Source: Paraprevotella sp.
GTDB taxonomy: Bacteria; Bacteroidota; Bacteroidia; Bacteroidales; Bacteroidaceae
DNA: 64,000 nucleotides
Direction: 5' to 3'
Assembly (NCBI GenBank): GCA_017937925.1
Contig: JAGBCQ010000012.1
Location: forward strand, 248,001-312,000
This document shows, in pieces, positions 17,002-26,050 of this stretch; the first letter of the stretch is position 1, and the number at the start of each line of letters is the position of its first letter. The position numbers were made by a program, and so were the translations under genes. Under the pieces are notes generated by a model that saw only the letters and a program-made list of their open reading frames with translations, was not told where the DNA came from and made no database searches.

Positions 17002-18351
17002 ATGAAAAATATTCAATTAGACATCACAAAAGCTGCTCAGTTTCTGAGTGCAGAAGCTATCGCAGCATACGAACCACAAGTAAAAGCCGCCCAAGAGGCG
17101 TTGGAAAACGGCACTTGCCCCGGCAGTGACTTCCTAGGTTGGTTGCACCTACCCTCTTCTATCACACCGGAGTTTATCGCTGAGTTGAACGCTTGCGCAC
17201 AAGTGTTGCGCGAGAACTGCGAAGTAGTGGTTGTTGCCGGTATCGGTGGCAGTTACTTAGGCGCACGCACTGTTATCGAAGCATTGAGCAACAGTTTTCA
17301 ATGGTTATTGAACGACCAGAAGAATCCTGTCATCCTCTATGCAGGTAACAACATCGGCGAAGACTATCTGTTCGAAATGTGCGAATACTTGAAAGATAAG
17401 AAATTCGGTGTCATCAATATTTCCAAGAGTGGTACTACCACAGAGACAGCTTTGGCATTCCGCCTATTGAAAAAACAGTGCGAGGACCAACGCGGTAAGG
17501 AAATGGCACAAAAAGTTATCGTTGCAGTGACCGACGCCAAGAAGGGTGCCGCACGTACTACCGCCGATAAGGAAGGTTATACCAGCTTTATCATCCCCGA
17601 CAATGTGGGCGGACGTTTCTCCGTACTCACTCCGGTAGGTTTATTGCCTATTGCTGTTGCAGGATTCGACATCGCTCAGTTGGTAGCAGGTGCTGCCGAT
17701 ATGGAGAAAGCTACTGCTATGGACGTTCCTTTCATGGAGAACCCCTCAGCAGTATATGCTGCTTGCCGTAACGCCTTGTACGCTGACGGTAAGAAGATTG
17801 AAATCTTAGTAAATTATCAGCCTAAGTTGCACTACTTGAACGAATGGTGGAAACAGTTGTTCGGCGAATCAGAAGGTAAGGATTTGAAAGGTATCTTCCC
17901 TGCTGCAGTCGATTTTACTACCGACCTTCACTCTATGGGTCAATGGGTTCAAGACGGTGAGCGTACCATCTTTGAAACTGTCATCAGTATTGAGCAACCG
18001 AACCACAAGGTGCTGTTCCCAACCGACGAGGAGAACTTGGACGGCTTGAACTTCTTGGCCGGCAAGCGCGTGGACGAGGTGAACAAAATGGCAGAGTTAG
18101 GTACTCAATTGGCGCACGTCGATGGCGGCGTTCCTAACATGCGTCTGAGCGTACCGCAACTCAACGAGTACTACTTGGGACAAATCATCTACTTCTTTGA
18201 GAAAGCTTGCGGTATCAGTGGTAACCTGTTGAACGTAAACACCTTCAACCAACCGGGAGTAGAAGCATACAAGAAAAATATGTTCGCTCTGTTGAACAAA
18301 CCGGGCTACGAAAAGGAAAGCGAAGCTATCCGCGCACGCTTAAATCAATAA
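17002..18351 (+). CDS. pgi: Glucose-6-phosphate isomerase
   Basis: This 449-residue cytoplasmic enzyme interconverts glucose-6-phosphate and fructose-6-phosphate. Two SIS-type domains are visible: '[19 protein letters not shown]' (about 76-94), '[18 protein letters not shown]' (about 144-161) and '[16 protein letters not shown]' with the conserved Arg. The active-site Glu/His region '[16 protein letters not shown]' and the C-terminal 'NQPGVEAYK' Lys are present. It is the short bacterial form (about 450 residues), as in Firmicutes and Bacteroidetes. Confidence 0.96.
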   Translation: MKNIQLDITKAAQFLSAEAIAAYEPQVKAAQEALENGTCPGSDFLGWLHLPSSITPEFIAELNACAQVLRENCEVVVVAGIGGSYLGARTVIEALSNSFQWLLNDQKNPVILYAGNNIGEDYLFEMCEYLKDKKFGVINISKSGTTTETALAFRLLKKQCEDQRGKEMAQKVIVAVTDAKKGAARTTADKEGYTSFIIPDNVGGRFSVLTPVGLLPIAVAGFDIAQLVAGAADMEKATAMDVPFMENPSAVYAACRNALYADGKKIEILVNYQPKLHYLNEWWKQLFGESEGKDLKGIFPAAVDFTTDLHSMGQWVQDGERTIFETVISIEQPNHKVLFPTDEENLDGLNFLAGKRVDEVNKMAELGTQLAHVDGGVPNMRLSVPQLNEYYLGQIIYFFEKACGISGNLLNVNTFNQPGVEAYKKNMFALLNKPGYEKESEAIRARLNQ

Positions 18352-18356
18352 GCCCC

Positions 18357-19097
18357 ATGTACGAGAGCGCAATACAGACATACTTACAGACACACGGCTT
18401 TGGGGCGATGAGCCTCAAAGCCGTGCTGTTTGATATGGACGGCGTTCTGTTCGACTCCATGCCGAACCATGCCTATGCTTGGAGCCATGCCATGACACAG
18501 TTCGGTTTGGAAATGAGTGCAGAGGAAGCCTATATGCACGAAGGTCGCACAGGTAGCGGTACCATCAACATCCTGGCTCAGCGCCAGTGGGGACGTGACG
18601 CAACAGAGGACGAGAAGCAAACCATCTACAAAGCCAAGTCGGAACTGTTCAACCAAAGACCGGAAGCCACCCAAATGCCCTATGCCCACGAGGTGCTGAA
18701 AAAAGTCAAGTCATGCGGATTGACGCCTATCGTGGTGACAGGCTCAGGACAAGTCAGTCTTATCGACCGCCTGAATTTGAACTTTCCCAATATTTTCAAT
18801 AAGGAACTGATGGTAACGAGCTTTGACGTGAAATACGGTAAGCCCAATCCGGAACCTTACCTGATGGGGATGCAGAAAGGAGGCATCAAACAACACGAAG
18901 GTATTGTTGTGGAGAACGCACCATTAGGGGTGCAGGCAGCAAAAGCCGCCGGACTGCTGACCATTGCCGTCAACACCGGTCCGTTACCCGACAAAGTACT
19001 ATTGGAGGCAGGAGCCGATTTACTGTTTCCCTCCATGCAAGCCTTGTACGAGCAATGGGACGAACTCATGAAGGCACTAAAGAATACTGTTGTATAA
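18357..19097 (+). CDS. HAD-superfamily phosphatase, beta-phosphoglucomutase-like
   Basis: This 246-residue cytoplasmic enzyme has the HAD motifs DMDGVLFDS (nucleophile Asp and acid/base Asp, about 25-33), VVTGSG (motif II), KYGKPNPEPY (motif III Lys) and VENAPLGVQAA (motif IV). The cap insertion of subclass I lies between motifs I and II. It begins five bases after pgi and is probably co-translated with it. A possible substrate is a sugar phosphate, but the exact one is not readable. An internal ATG at 18408 would remove 17 residues; I keep the upstream start because it is tightly spaced to pgi. Confidence 0.88.
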   Translation: MYESAIQTYLQTHGFGAMSLKAVLFDMDGVLFDSMPNHAYAWSHAMTQFGLEMSAEEAYMHEGRTGSGTINILAQRQWGRDATEDEKQTIYKAKSELFNQRPEATQMPYAHEVLKKVKSCGLTPIVVTGSGQVSLIDRLNLNFPNIFNKELMVTSFDVKYGKPNPEPYLMGMQKGGIKQHEGIVVENAPLGVQAAKAAGLLTIAVNTGPLPDKVLLEAGADLLFPSMQALYEQWDELMKALKNTVV

Positions 19098-19109
19098 ACA
19101 AAAAAGACT

Positions 19110-19793
19110 ATGAAGATACTGTTGGTTGAAGACGAAAAGGAATTGCGCGACACCGTGAAGACCTTTCTGATGAAAGAAAAATTCGTTGTGGAATGTGCTG
19201 AGGACTACCCTACCGCCGTGAGCAAAATCAACGATTACGACTACGATTGTATCCTTTTGGACATCATGTTGCCGGGAGGAAGCGGATTGTCTGTCCTTGC
19301 CAAACTCAAGAAGTTGCGCAAACAAGACAGTGTCATCATTATCTCTGCAAAGAACTCTATCGAGGACAAGGTGGAGGGATTGGAACTCGGTGCCGACGAC
19401 TACCTTGCCAAACCTTTTCATCTGGCAGAGTTGAACGCCCGCATCAAATCCTTGTTACGCCGTAAAAAAGCAGGTGGCGACACCAGCATCATTCTAGGCA
19501 ACCTCACCCTATACCCCGACACCCGTAAAGTAACGATAGAAGATAAGGAACTTGAACTGAACCGCAAGGAGTTCGACCTACTCTATTACTTCGTAAGCAA
19601 TCCGAACCGCCTCATCAATCGTACCGCATTGGCAGAATCAGTATGGGGCGACCACATAGACCAAGCGGATAGTCTGGATTTTATCTACTCGCAAGTAAAG
19701 AATCTGCGTAAGAAAATGAAAACGGCAGGCTCACAAGCGGAAATAAAGTCCGTTTACGGATTAGGTTACAAACTGACAATAGAAACAACTTAA
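19110..19793 (+). CDS. OmpR/PhoB-family response regulator
   Basis: This 227-residue DNA-binding regulator has an N-terminal receiver domain with the acidic pocket 'VEDEKE', phospho-acceptor Asp51 in 'CILLDIMLPGG', 'IISAKNSIEDK' and Lys in 'DDYLAKPFHL'. The C-terminal winged helix runs from about 130 to 225 ('LTLYPDTRKVTIEDKELELNRKEFDLLYYFVSNPNRLINR'). The paired kinase gene follows after 13 bases. The target genes are unknown; the PepSY-like gene just downstream is the obvious candidate. Confidence 0.93.
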   Translation: MKILLVEDEKELRDTVKTFLMKEKFVVECAEDYPTAVSKINDYDYDCILLDIMLPGGSGLSVLAKLKKLRKQDSVIIISAKNSIEDKVEGLELGADDYLAKPFHLAELNARIKSLLRRKKAGGDTSIILGNLTLYPDTRKVTIEDKELELNRKEFDLLYYFVSNPNRLINRTALAESVWGDHIDQADSLDFIYSQVKNLRKKMKTAGSQAEIKSVYGLGYKLTIETT

Positions 19794-19806
19794 TACGTCC
19801 CGACTC

Positions 19807-21081
19807 ATGAAACTGCTACGCTACACCCACTTCAATATTTCCCTTTCATTGTTCGTATTATTGAGCATCTGGGGAGGATTGTTCTACTATACGGTCATCA
19901 ACGAAGTGATGGACGAGACGGATGATGCGCTCGCCAACTACAGAGACATCATCGTGGGTAAAGCTTTGGCCGACTCTACGTTACTGAATGCGACTGACAA
20001 CATCATTCACAGCTATAGTTTCAGAAGACTTACGACCGATGAAGCCGCCGATTACAAGACACGTTTCTACGACTCAACCATGTACTTGGAGACAGAGGAT
20101 GAGTTTGAACCTGTCAGAGTGATGAAATCGTGTTTCCTCGCATCGGACATGAACTACTACGAATTGGAGTTGCGCCTCTCAACGTTGGAACGTGACGACT
20201 TGATTCAACGCATCCTTTATTATCTTATCGCGCTGTATGCCGTCCTATTATGCTGCGTTTTGTTCAGCACGCGTCTGATACTGCAAACCATATTCCGCCC
20301 CATTCACTTGTTGTTGGAATGGTTGGAGTCGCTGACATTGGGACAACCGGCACCTTACTTGGACAAGAACCCACGCATCCGTGAATTCCGAACGCTGAAT
20401 CGCGCAGCCATTGAGATGCATGAGCGTGTGGAACAGACTTACGAAGAGCAAAAACAATTCATTGAGAATGCCTCGCACGAGCTGCAAACACCACTCGCCA
20501 TTATTCGTGGAAAATTGGAATTGCTATCGGACAACGAGAATTTGACTGAATCGGAACTTGAGACGATAGATGACATTTATAACAGTGTGAACCGTGCCGT
20601 GAAACTCAACAAGTCATTGCTTCTTCTTTCCCGGATACAGAATGCCCAATATTCGGAATGTAGTGATGTCAACCTCAATATGCACACCAAAGAGATTCTT
20701 ACATTCTTGCCGGACCTGTATGAGGATAAACAACTGCGTTACACCCTGAACGAAGCAGGCGAATGTCAAGCGAATATGAACGAACATTTGGCGCATATCC
20801 TGCTGAACAATCTCATAAAAAATGCGTTTGTACACACACCTGAGCAGGGACAGATTGACATCAACATCACTTCCAATTCAGTGGAAATTGTAAACGATGG
20901 TACCGAAGCACTAGACGAAAATGAAATGTACAAACGCTTCTACAAAGGAAAAACCTTGCACAACGGTTCAACTGGGCTTGGGCTACCTATCGTCAAGTCT
21001 ATCTGCGAGTTATACCATTTTAAACTCCAATATCGTTACGACGGAAGACATCACTTCGTGTTAAACGTTGTTAAAGAATAG
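19807..21081 (+). CDS. Membrane sensor histidine kinase
   Basis: This 424-residue protein has two membrane segments, at about 13-32 and 137-160, flanking a roughly 100-residue periplasmic sensor region with no recognised fold. A HAMP-like linker is followed by the H-box 'IENASHELQTPLAII' with phospho-accepting His224. The N-box 'LLNNLIKNAFVHTPEQG' and G-box 'GSTGLGLPIVKSI' complete the ATPase domain. It partners the response regulator encoded immediately upstream. The signal is unknown. Confidence 0.92.
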   Translation: MKLLRYTHFNISLSLFVLLSIWGGLFYYTVINEVMDETDDALANYRDIIVGKALADSTLLNATDNIIHSYSFRRLTTDEAADYKTRFYDSTMYLETEDEFEPVRVMKSCFLASDMNYYELELRLSTLERDDLIQRILYYLIALYAVLLCCVLFSTRLILQTIFRPIHLLLEWLESLTLGQPAPYLDKNPRIREFRTLNRAAIEMHERVEQTYEEQKQFIENASHELQTPLAIIRGKLELLSDNENLTESELETIDDIYNSVNRAVKLNKSLLLLSRIQNAQYSECSDVNLNMHTKEILTFLPDLYEDKQLRYTLNEAGECQANMNEHLAHILLNNLIKNAFVHTPEQGQIDINITSNSVEIVNDGTEALDENEMYKRFYKGKTLHNGSTGLGLPIVKSICELYHFKLQYRYDGRHHFVLNVVKE

Positions 21082-21169
21082 GACAAGAGCGAAAATTCCC
21101 AATTCTTTCCAGATTCTACTTTTTACTTTGCGCATAGATTCAATTATTAACCATTTAAAACGTAGAATT

Positions 21170-21610
21170 ATGAAAAAGATTTTAGTAGCATTAGTATTAG
21201 GGTTCTCTATCATCAGTATAGCTTGCGCAGACAACGAAAGAATCAGTCGTAACCTTGGCGATTTGCCGGCAGACGCTCGCACCGTAATCAACAAGGAGTT
21301 TGCCAACACTAAAGTGTCCTACATCAAGATAGACAAAGACTTGTTCAAGTCAACAACCTACGAAGTACAATTCGTAAACGGTACGGAGATTACTTTCGAC
21401 AGCAAAGGCAACTGGATTGAGGTTGATTGCCAAAGAAGCGAAGTTCCTGCCGCTTTCGTTCCTGCACAAATCAAAAAGCAAGTGAACGATATGTTCCCGG
21501 GCGAGAAAGTAACTAAGATTGAAAAAGAGTCACGCTACTACGATGTAGAGTTGGGTAACGACATCGACATCAAGTTTGACAAGAACTTCAAGATTAAGAA
21601 AGTGGATTAA
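21170..21610 (+). CDS. Periplasmic PepSY-like (DUF2874-type) protein
   Basis: I set the start at the ATG at 21170, giving 146 residues with a clear signal peptide ('MKKILVALVLGFSIISIACA'). An upstream in-frame ATG at 21068 lies inside the kinase gene and would hide the signal. The mature part has two similar halves, each 'P....I.KEF....V..I.KD...Y.V.F..G.EI.FD..G.W', typical of the PepSY-like/BLIP fold. Proteins of this kind are often encoded beside two-component systems in Bacteroidales and may modulate the sensor or an envelope protease. That role is inference from context. It is followed by a strong terminator. Confidence 0.78.
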   Translation: MKKILVALVLGFSIISIACADNERISRNLGDLPADARTVINKEFANTKVSYIKIDKDLFKSTTYEVQFVNGTEITFDSKGNWIEVDCQRSEVPAAFVPAQIKKQVNDMFPGEKVTKIEKESRYYDVELGNDIDIKFDKNFKIKKVD

Positions 21611-21632
21611 ACAATAACCTACAGAAAAGTTT

Positions 21633-21662
21633 AACGCCTTGCAATCGCAAGGCGTTTTTATT
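21633..21662 (+). terminator. Rho-independent terminator after the PepSY-like gene
   Basis: AACGCCTTGC (21633-21642) pairs with GCAAGGCGTT (21646-21655) across a three-base loop, followed by TTTTATTATAT. It ends the regulator-kinase-PepSY unit and may serve both strands. Confidence 0.85.
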
Positions 21663-21674
21663 ATATACTTAACA

Positions 21675-23129
21675 TCACATATTGAAGTCTTTTTTCTCAT
21701 ATCCCCAACCATCCTTACTGGTCCATCTGTCAAAACTTGAATGATAGCTAGTCCATTTATGACCGCAACGATTACAGTGAAAACTTATTTTTGTCGTGAC
21801 CTTCTGCCTATAAGAATCAGTTGTATGTTTACCTATTTCCTGACCATCATAATACACTGTTTCTGATTCTGATTTAGTAAGTTCTACTCTACCCCGTTTT
21901 TTATCGTAATCGATCATTCCGATACTTTTATTTGAGCCACATTGCGGACAACGACGACGAGCACACGCAAAATAAAAGAATGTAATGAACGAAATAAACA
22001 TCATGAAAGCTTTTGAGAACCAACCATTGTCACCCATATAAACATACCAAGAGTTGGCATAGACAAAAATCGGGAAGAAAATCAGTACCGTAGTCCACTC
22101 ATAACTTGTGCAAGGCATATCCCTGCTCTCGTGCCATTTCTCGTAGATGATACCAAAAGGTATAGCGAAAAGAACACCATTGAAGAATAATGAGATGAGA
22201 CCACAAACAGCTGATCTGAACAACTCCCACAATCCTAACCATCCATCAGCAAAGAACCAGTCAGGCAAGAAACCACCTATCCAGTCAAATACTGAAGCCA
22301 ATCCATCACGCAACTGCTGTAGCCAACTTCCTTCATAAACAGGTGGATTGTCCTTCCATACATCACCTAAAAAAATATACAAACAAATACCGATTAACAA
22401 GCCATAAATTCCTTTAAAGAAATCTTCCACAATTTTCCATTCTTCATAATCAAGCAAAGACAGCAGAAAATTTATTATCGTGTATAGATAAAAGAAGACC
22501 AATGCCTTCAAAGAAAAAGGCGCTACGTATATATCAAATAAATGTAATAAATCAGTTCCGAATACTATCCAACAAATCAAGAGAGAGCCTCCAATACAAA
22601 TGGATTGCTTAACCACCACATTTTCTGTTATAAAATCAATTATTTCATAACGTCTTATATACTTCAAGTCGGAGAGGAAAAACCGCAAGTCTGAGAGGCG
22701 AATCCTCTCAGAGTCGTCGGAGAAATAGGATAAGAAACGGTGAAAAGGAATAATGCGTAACAAGTTAGGAGGTATTGTAGCAACAAAAACAACCCAAGCA
22801 GCATGCCCATCCTTAGGACAAATCATATCTCCTATATCTATCTTAAAAAGAGTAAATGAGATGATTCCTCCTAAAAGAATAGTAATCCAATCACTTAACA
22901 AACCATTCTTATTCTCTTTGTCAGCATCACGAAAGTTGATAGCCCATCCTACAATCAAACCTATTACAATTCCCGGAAAGGCTAAATCAAAAAGCCAATA
23001 CGTCAGTATGCCACCTATCAAAGCACCCAAAATACCCAAATAACCACGAACTAATGCTCCCAATAAACTCATCAAGAGTATTATAATGCTAAACCCGGCT
23101 AACAAATAACCTAAAATTGCGACTAACAT
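21675..23129 (-). CDS. Polytopic membrane protein with C-terminal zinc-ribbon motifs
   Basis: This 484-residue protein of unknown function has about nine or ten hydrophobic segments over the first 385 residues; the first ('LVAILGYLLAGFSIIILLMSLLGALVRGYLGILGALIGGILTY' region) is rich in Gly/Leu/Ile. The C-terminal 95 residues are soluble, with two CxxC pairs, 'CPQCGS' and 'CNRCGHKW', spaced about 55 residues apart, consistent with a zinc ribbon. It lies between the PepSY terminator and rmuC and is transcribed in the same direction as rmuC with a 26-base gap. I do not recognise a family. Confidence 0.65.
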   Translation of the reverse strand: MLVAILGYLLAGFSIIILLMSLLGALVRGYLGILGALIGGILTYWLFDLAFPGIVIGLIVGWAINFRDADKENKNGLLSDWITILLGGIISFTLFKIDIGDMICPKDGHAAWVVFVATIPPNLLRIIPFHRFLSYFSDDSERIRLSDLRFFLSDLKYIRRYEIIDFITENVVVKQSICIGGSLLICWIVFGTDLLHLFDIYVAPFSLKALVFFYLYTIINFLLSLLDYEEWKIVEDFFKGIYGLLIGICLYIFLGDVWKDNPPVYEGSWLQQLRDGLASVFDWIGGFLPDWFFADGWLGLWELFRSAVCGLISLFFNGVLFAIPFGIIYEKWHESRDMPCTSYEWTTVLIFFPIFVYANSWYVYMGDNGWFSKAFMMFISFITFFYFACARRRCPQCGSNKSIGMIDYDKKRGRVELTKSESETVYYDGQEIGKHTTDSYRQKVTTKISFHCNRCGHKWTSYHSSFDRWTSKDGWGYEKKDFNM

Positions 23130-23155
23130 ATCTTTATTACTTATAAAAAACTTAA

Positions 23156-24541
23156 TTACTCCAACCCTTTCAACTCCTCTTTCACTTCGGGAAGGACCTT
23201 ATTTGCTTTGCTCGTCTTCGCTCCCAAAGCCACCAACTTCTGAGAAGCGGCTGCTATGCTTTGACGACCGGTATATAATTTATCGGAAGCCTTTCCGAAA
23301 ATGGTGGTCGCCTCGTTCAACTTCTTACCAACATCCTCAAAGTGTCCTACAAAATCAGCCACCCTGTCAAGCAACTTACGTGCCTCATCAAAGATGGCCT
23401 CTTGATTCTGCGCCTGCATCATCTGCGTCCACGCAATCTGTATGATACGGAGCGCTGCCACCAAGTTCTGTTCACCGGTAATAAATACATTCTTAGCGAA
23501 TGCCTCACGCCATAACTCCGGTGCCTCAGCGAAAGCCAACTGCAATGCACCTTCGTTCGGCACGAACATGATGACATAATTCAGTGATTGGCGCGGTGCC
23601 TTAATATAAGAACTATAATCCTTGCGCGCCAATTCCTCAACATGAGCACGCACGCTCTTGACATGACGCATAAGTGCCTCACTCTTCTCTTCCTCCGTCT
23701 CGGCATTCTGATAATCCACAAAAGCAGTCAATGATACCTTGGAGTCAATGACGGCGTCCTTACCATCGGGATAATGTAGAATCGTATCGGGTATCATACG
23801 CTTGCCGGACTCCTCATTCAGTATCACATTACCCTTCTTATCTCTAAGTGTTACTTGTGTTTCGTAATGTATGCCCTCTTTCAGCCCTTGACTTTCGAGG
23901 AGTTTTGACAGAATCATCTCACCCCAATTGCCTTGCATCTTGTTCTCGTTACGCAAAGCGTTGGCAAGTTTATCAGCTTCTTCACCAATCTCACGGGTGC
24001 GCTTCATCACCTCTTCTATAGCCTTTTCCAACGATGCCGTATTCTTATTATGTGTGTCACGACTGTTGTCCATAGCCGTTCGCATCTCCTTGATGGTTTC
24101 TTTCAAGGGGTCGATGATGGCCGTCATCTGAACGTTGTTCTGTTGGGAGAGTTCCTTACTGCGCTGACCCAATATCTCATTTGTAGCATTCTTCAGTTGC
24201 TCTTGTACGAGTTTTAATTGCTTTTGAAATTGACTGTCACGCTCCTCATTCTCACGTTGCATACGTTCTTGCAACAGTTCCAATTCCTTGTCTGCCACCT
24301 GTTTGGCCGCAGTCAGTCGCTTATTATCCTCCACCAACTCCGCTATCTGACGGTCTTTGCTTCCGATGGTTGTCTCACACTGCGCCTTCATCACATTGTA
24401 GTCCTCCTCACGACGCTGCTTTTCCTGCTCATTCATTTGCAACAAGACACGCATGGACGACAGTTGACCTTTTGCCCAAAGGTACACAATAACACCGGCG
24501 CACAATGCACCACCCAAAGTACATAACAGAATGTTCATCAT
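23156..24541 (-). CDS. rmuC: DNA recombination protein RmuC
   Basis: This 461-residue protein has an N-terminal membrane anchor (about residues 3-21) and a long coiled coil rich in Glu/Lys/Gln (about 22-200). The RmuC domain follows at about 200-400, with the conserved 'MQGNWGEMILSKLLESQGLKEGIHYETQ', 'PDTILHYPDGKDAVIDSKVSLTAFVDY', 'YVIMFVPNEGAL' and 'VLRIIQIAW'-type segments. The 'IDSKV' motif belongs to a PD-(D/E)xK-like fold. RmuC limits recombination at inverted repeats and is implicated in DNA-protein crosslink handling. It is transcribed divergently from the amino-acid symporter. Confidence 0.93.
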   Translation of the reverse strand: MMNILLCTLGGALCAGVIVYLWAKGQLSSMRVLLQMNEQEKQRREEDYNVMKAQCETTIGSKDRQIAELVEDNKRLTAAKQVADKELELLQERMQRENEERDSQFQKQLKLVQEQLKNATNEILGQRSKELSQQNNVQMTAIIDPLKETIKEMRTAMDNSRDTHNKNTASLEKAIEEVMKRTREIGEEADKLANALRNENKMQGNWGEMILSKLLESQGLKEGIHYETQVTLRDKKGNVILNEESGKRMIPDTILHYPDGKDAVIDSKVSLTAFVDYQNAETEEEKSEALMRHVKSVRAHVEELARKDYSSYIKAPRQSLNYVIMFVPNEGALQLAFAEAPELWREAFAKNVFITGEQNLVAALRIIQIAWTQMMQAQNQEAIFDEARKLLDRVADFVGHFEDVGKKLNEATTIFGKASDKLYTGRQSIAAASQKLVALGAKTSKANKVLPEVKEELKGLE

Positions 24542-24564
24542 AGTCTTTTTCTATCAAAATTTAA

Positions 24565-24596
24565 CAAAAGTACACTTTTCTGCTTATAATCCCAAA
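24565..24596 (-). promoter_or_regulatory. rmuC promoter
   Basis: On the reverse strand TTTG (24593-24596), a 20-base spacer and TACTTTTG (24565-24572) give a full -33/-7 Bacteroidetes promoter. It overlaps the divergent symporter promoter region. Confidence 0.6.
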
Positions 24597-24605
24597 GGAA
24601 GTTCG

Positions 24606-24613
24606 TACTTTTG
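24606..24613 (+). promoter_or_regulatory. -7 box of the AGCS symporter promoter
   Basis: TACTTTTG followed by C is an exact -7 box, 34 bases before the ATG at 24648. Confidence 0.5.
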
Positions 24614-24647
24614 CAATACAAACAACCACACGACACAAACTAAGATA

Positions 24648-26003
24648 ATGACAGAACAAATCGGAAGCATCGTACAAACATGTAGTGACTTCCTATGGGG
24701 ATGGCCTATGGTCATCGTACTATTAGGAACACATCTTTTTCTTACTTTTCGTCTCAAGTTCCCGCAACGCAAACTACTGAAGGGCATCAAACTGTCCGTC
24801 ACACCGGACAAATCAGCCAGTGGCGACGTGAGTCAGTTCGGTGCATTGGCAACTGCACTTGCCGCCACTATTGGAACGGGCAACATTATCGGTGTAGCTA
24901 CTGCCATTACCTTAGGTGGTCCGGGCGCTGTATTTTGGTGCTGGTTGACGGGAGTGTTCGGTATCGCTACAAAATATGCAGAAGGACTGCTCGCTGTAAA
25001 ATACAGAACACAGACGCCACAAGGCAAAATGATTGGCGGTCCGATGTTCGCATTGGAAAAAGGGTTGGGCATGAAATGGCTCGCTATCCTATTCTGCATC
25101 TTTACGGTAATCGCTTCTTTCGGTATCGGCAACATGGTGCAGAGCAATGCCATCTCCTTACTATGTTATGAATCGTATGGAATACCACCAATCTATTCCG
25201 GCATCATCATCGCGCTGTGTGCCGCCCTCGTTGTTATTTGTGGTGTGAAAGGTATCGCCAAAGTATGCACAACCTTTGTACCACTCATGGCTTTGTTGTA
25301 TGTAGGTGGATGTCTATACATACTTTTTGTAAATGGTTCATACGTTTGGGAAGCCATCAAACTTATCGTTGTCTCAGCCTTCAGTCCCGAAGCGGCAGGA
25401 GGTGGTTTCGTCGGGGGCAGTATTATCATGACAGCACGCTATGGTATTGCACGCGGCTTGTTCAGCAATGAAAGTGGTATGGGTTCCGCTCCCATCGTGG
25501 CGGCAGCAGCCCAAACACGCAACCCTGTAAGACAGGCTTTGGTATCGTCCACAGGTACATTCTGGGACACCGTCGTGATTTGCGCTATTACGGGATTGGT
25601 ACTTGTATCAAGCATCTTAGCATACCCCGACATTACTTATAATGACGGTGCGGCACTGACAAAAGTGGCTTTTGACAAGATTCCTCACATTGGCACTCCC
25701 CTTCTCACGTTCGGCATCATCACTTTCGCCTTCTCTACCATTCTCGGTTGGTGTTACTACGGTGAAAAGGCAATGGAATATCTGGGCGGTCAACGATGGA
25801 CACTCGTTTATCGTGGCATCTACATTTTCTGCGTGTTCATTGGCGCCACGATACAATTGGCCGTCGTTTGGAATCTTGCAGACCTGACCAATGCGCTCAT
25901 GGCCATCCCCAATTTGATTTCATTGATATGTTTGTCGGGTGTCGTTGCCAAAGAGACACAAAAGTATCTTTGGGAGGACCGCCTGGATGAAGAGACAGAA
26001 TAA
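24648..26003 (+). CDS. Sodium:alanine/glycine symporter (AGCS family)
   Basis: I start at the ATG at 24648 ('MTEQIGSIVQTCSDFLWGWPM'), giving 451 residues; the open frame reaches back to 24531, but the extra residues lie upstream of and across the promoter. The protein is an integral inner-membrane Na+/amino-acid symporter with about ten or eleven helices. AGCS signatures are 'LAATIGTGNIIGVATAITLGGPGAVFWCW', 'FGIATKYAEGLLAVKYR', 'GGPMFALEKGLG' and 'RGLFSNESGMGSAPIVAAAA'. Substrate is probably alanine or glycine by family. It is a single gene ending at a bidirectional terminator. Confidence 0.93.
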   Translation: MTEQIGSIVQTCSDFLWGWPMVIVLLGTHLFLTFRLKFPQRKLLKGIKLSVTPDKSASGDVSQFGALATALAATIGTGNIIGVATAITLGGPGAVFWCWLTGVFGIATKYAEGLLAVKYRTQTPQGKMIGGPMFALEKGLGMKWLAILFCIFTVIASFGIGNMVQSNAISLLCYESYGIPPIYSGIIIALCAALVVICGVKGIAKVCTTFVPLMALLYVGGCLYILFVNGSYVWEAIKLIVVSAFSPEAAGGGFVGGSIIMTARYGIARGLFSNESGMGSAPIVAAAAQTRNPVRQALVSSTGTFWDTVVICAITGLVLVSSILAYPDITYNDGAALTKVAFDKIPHIGTPLLTFGIITFAFSTILGWCYYGEKAMEYLGGQRWTLVYRGIYIFCVFIGATIQLAVVWNLADLTNALMAIPNLISLICLSGVVAKETQKYLWEDRLDEETE

Positions 26004-26004
26004 A

Positions 26005-26036
26005 TTAAAAAAGCGTGTGGTCACACGCTTTTTTAA
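26005..26036. terminator. Bidirectional terminator between AGCS and the GH43-like gene
   Basis: AAAAAAGCGTGTG and CACACGCTTTTTT form a near-perfect stem with a two-base loop, flanked by A- and T-runs, so it works in both directions for the two convergent genes. Confidence 0.85.
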
Positions 26037-26050
26037 TTTATATTGGAATA

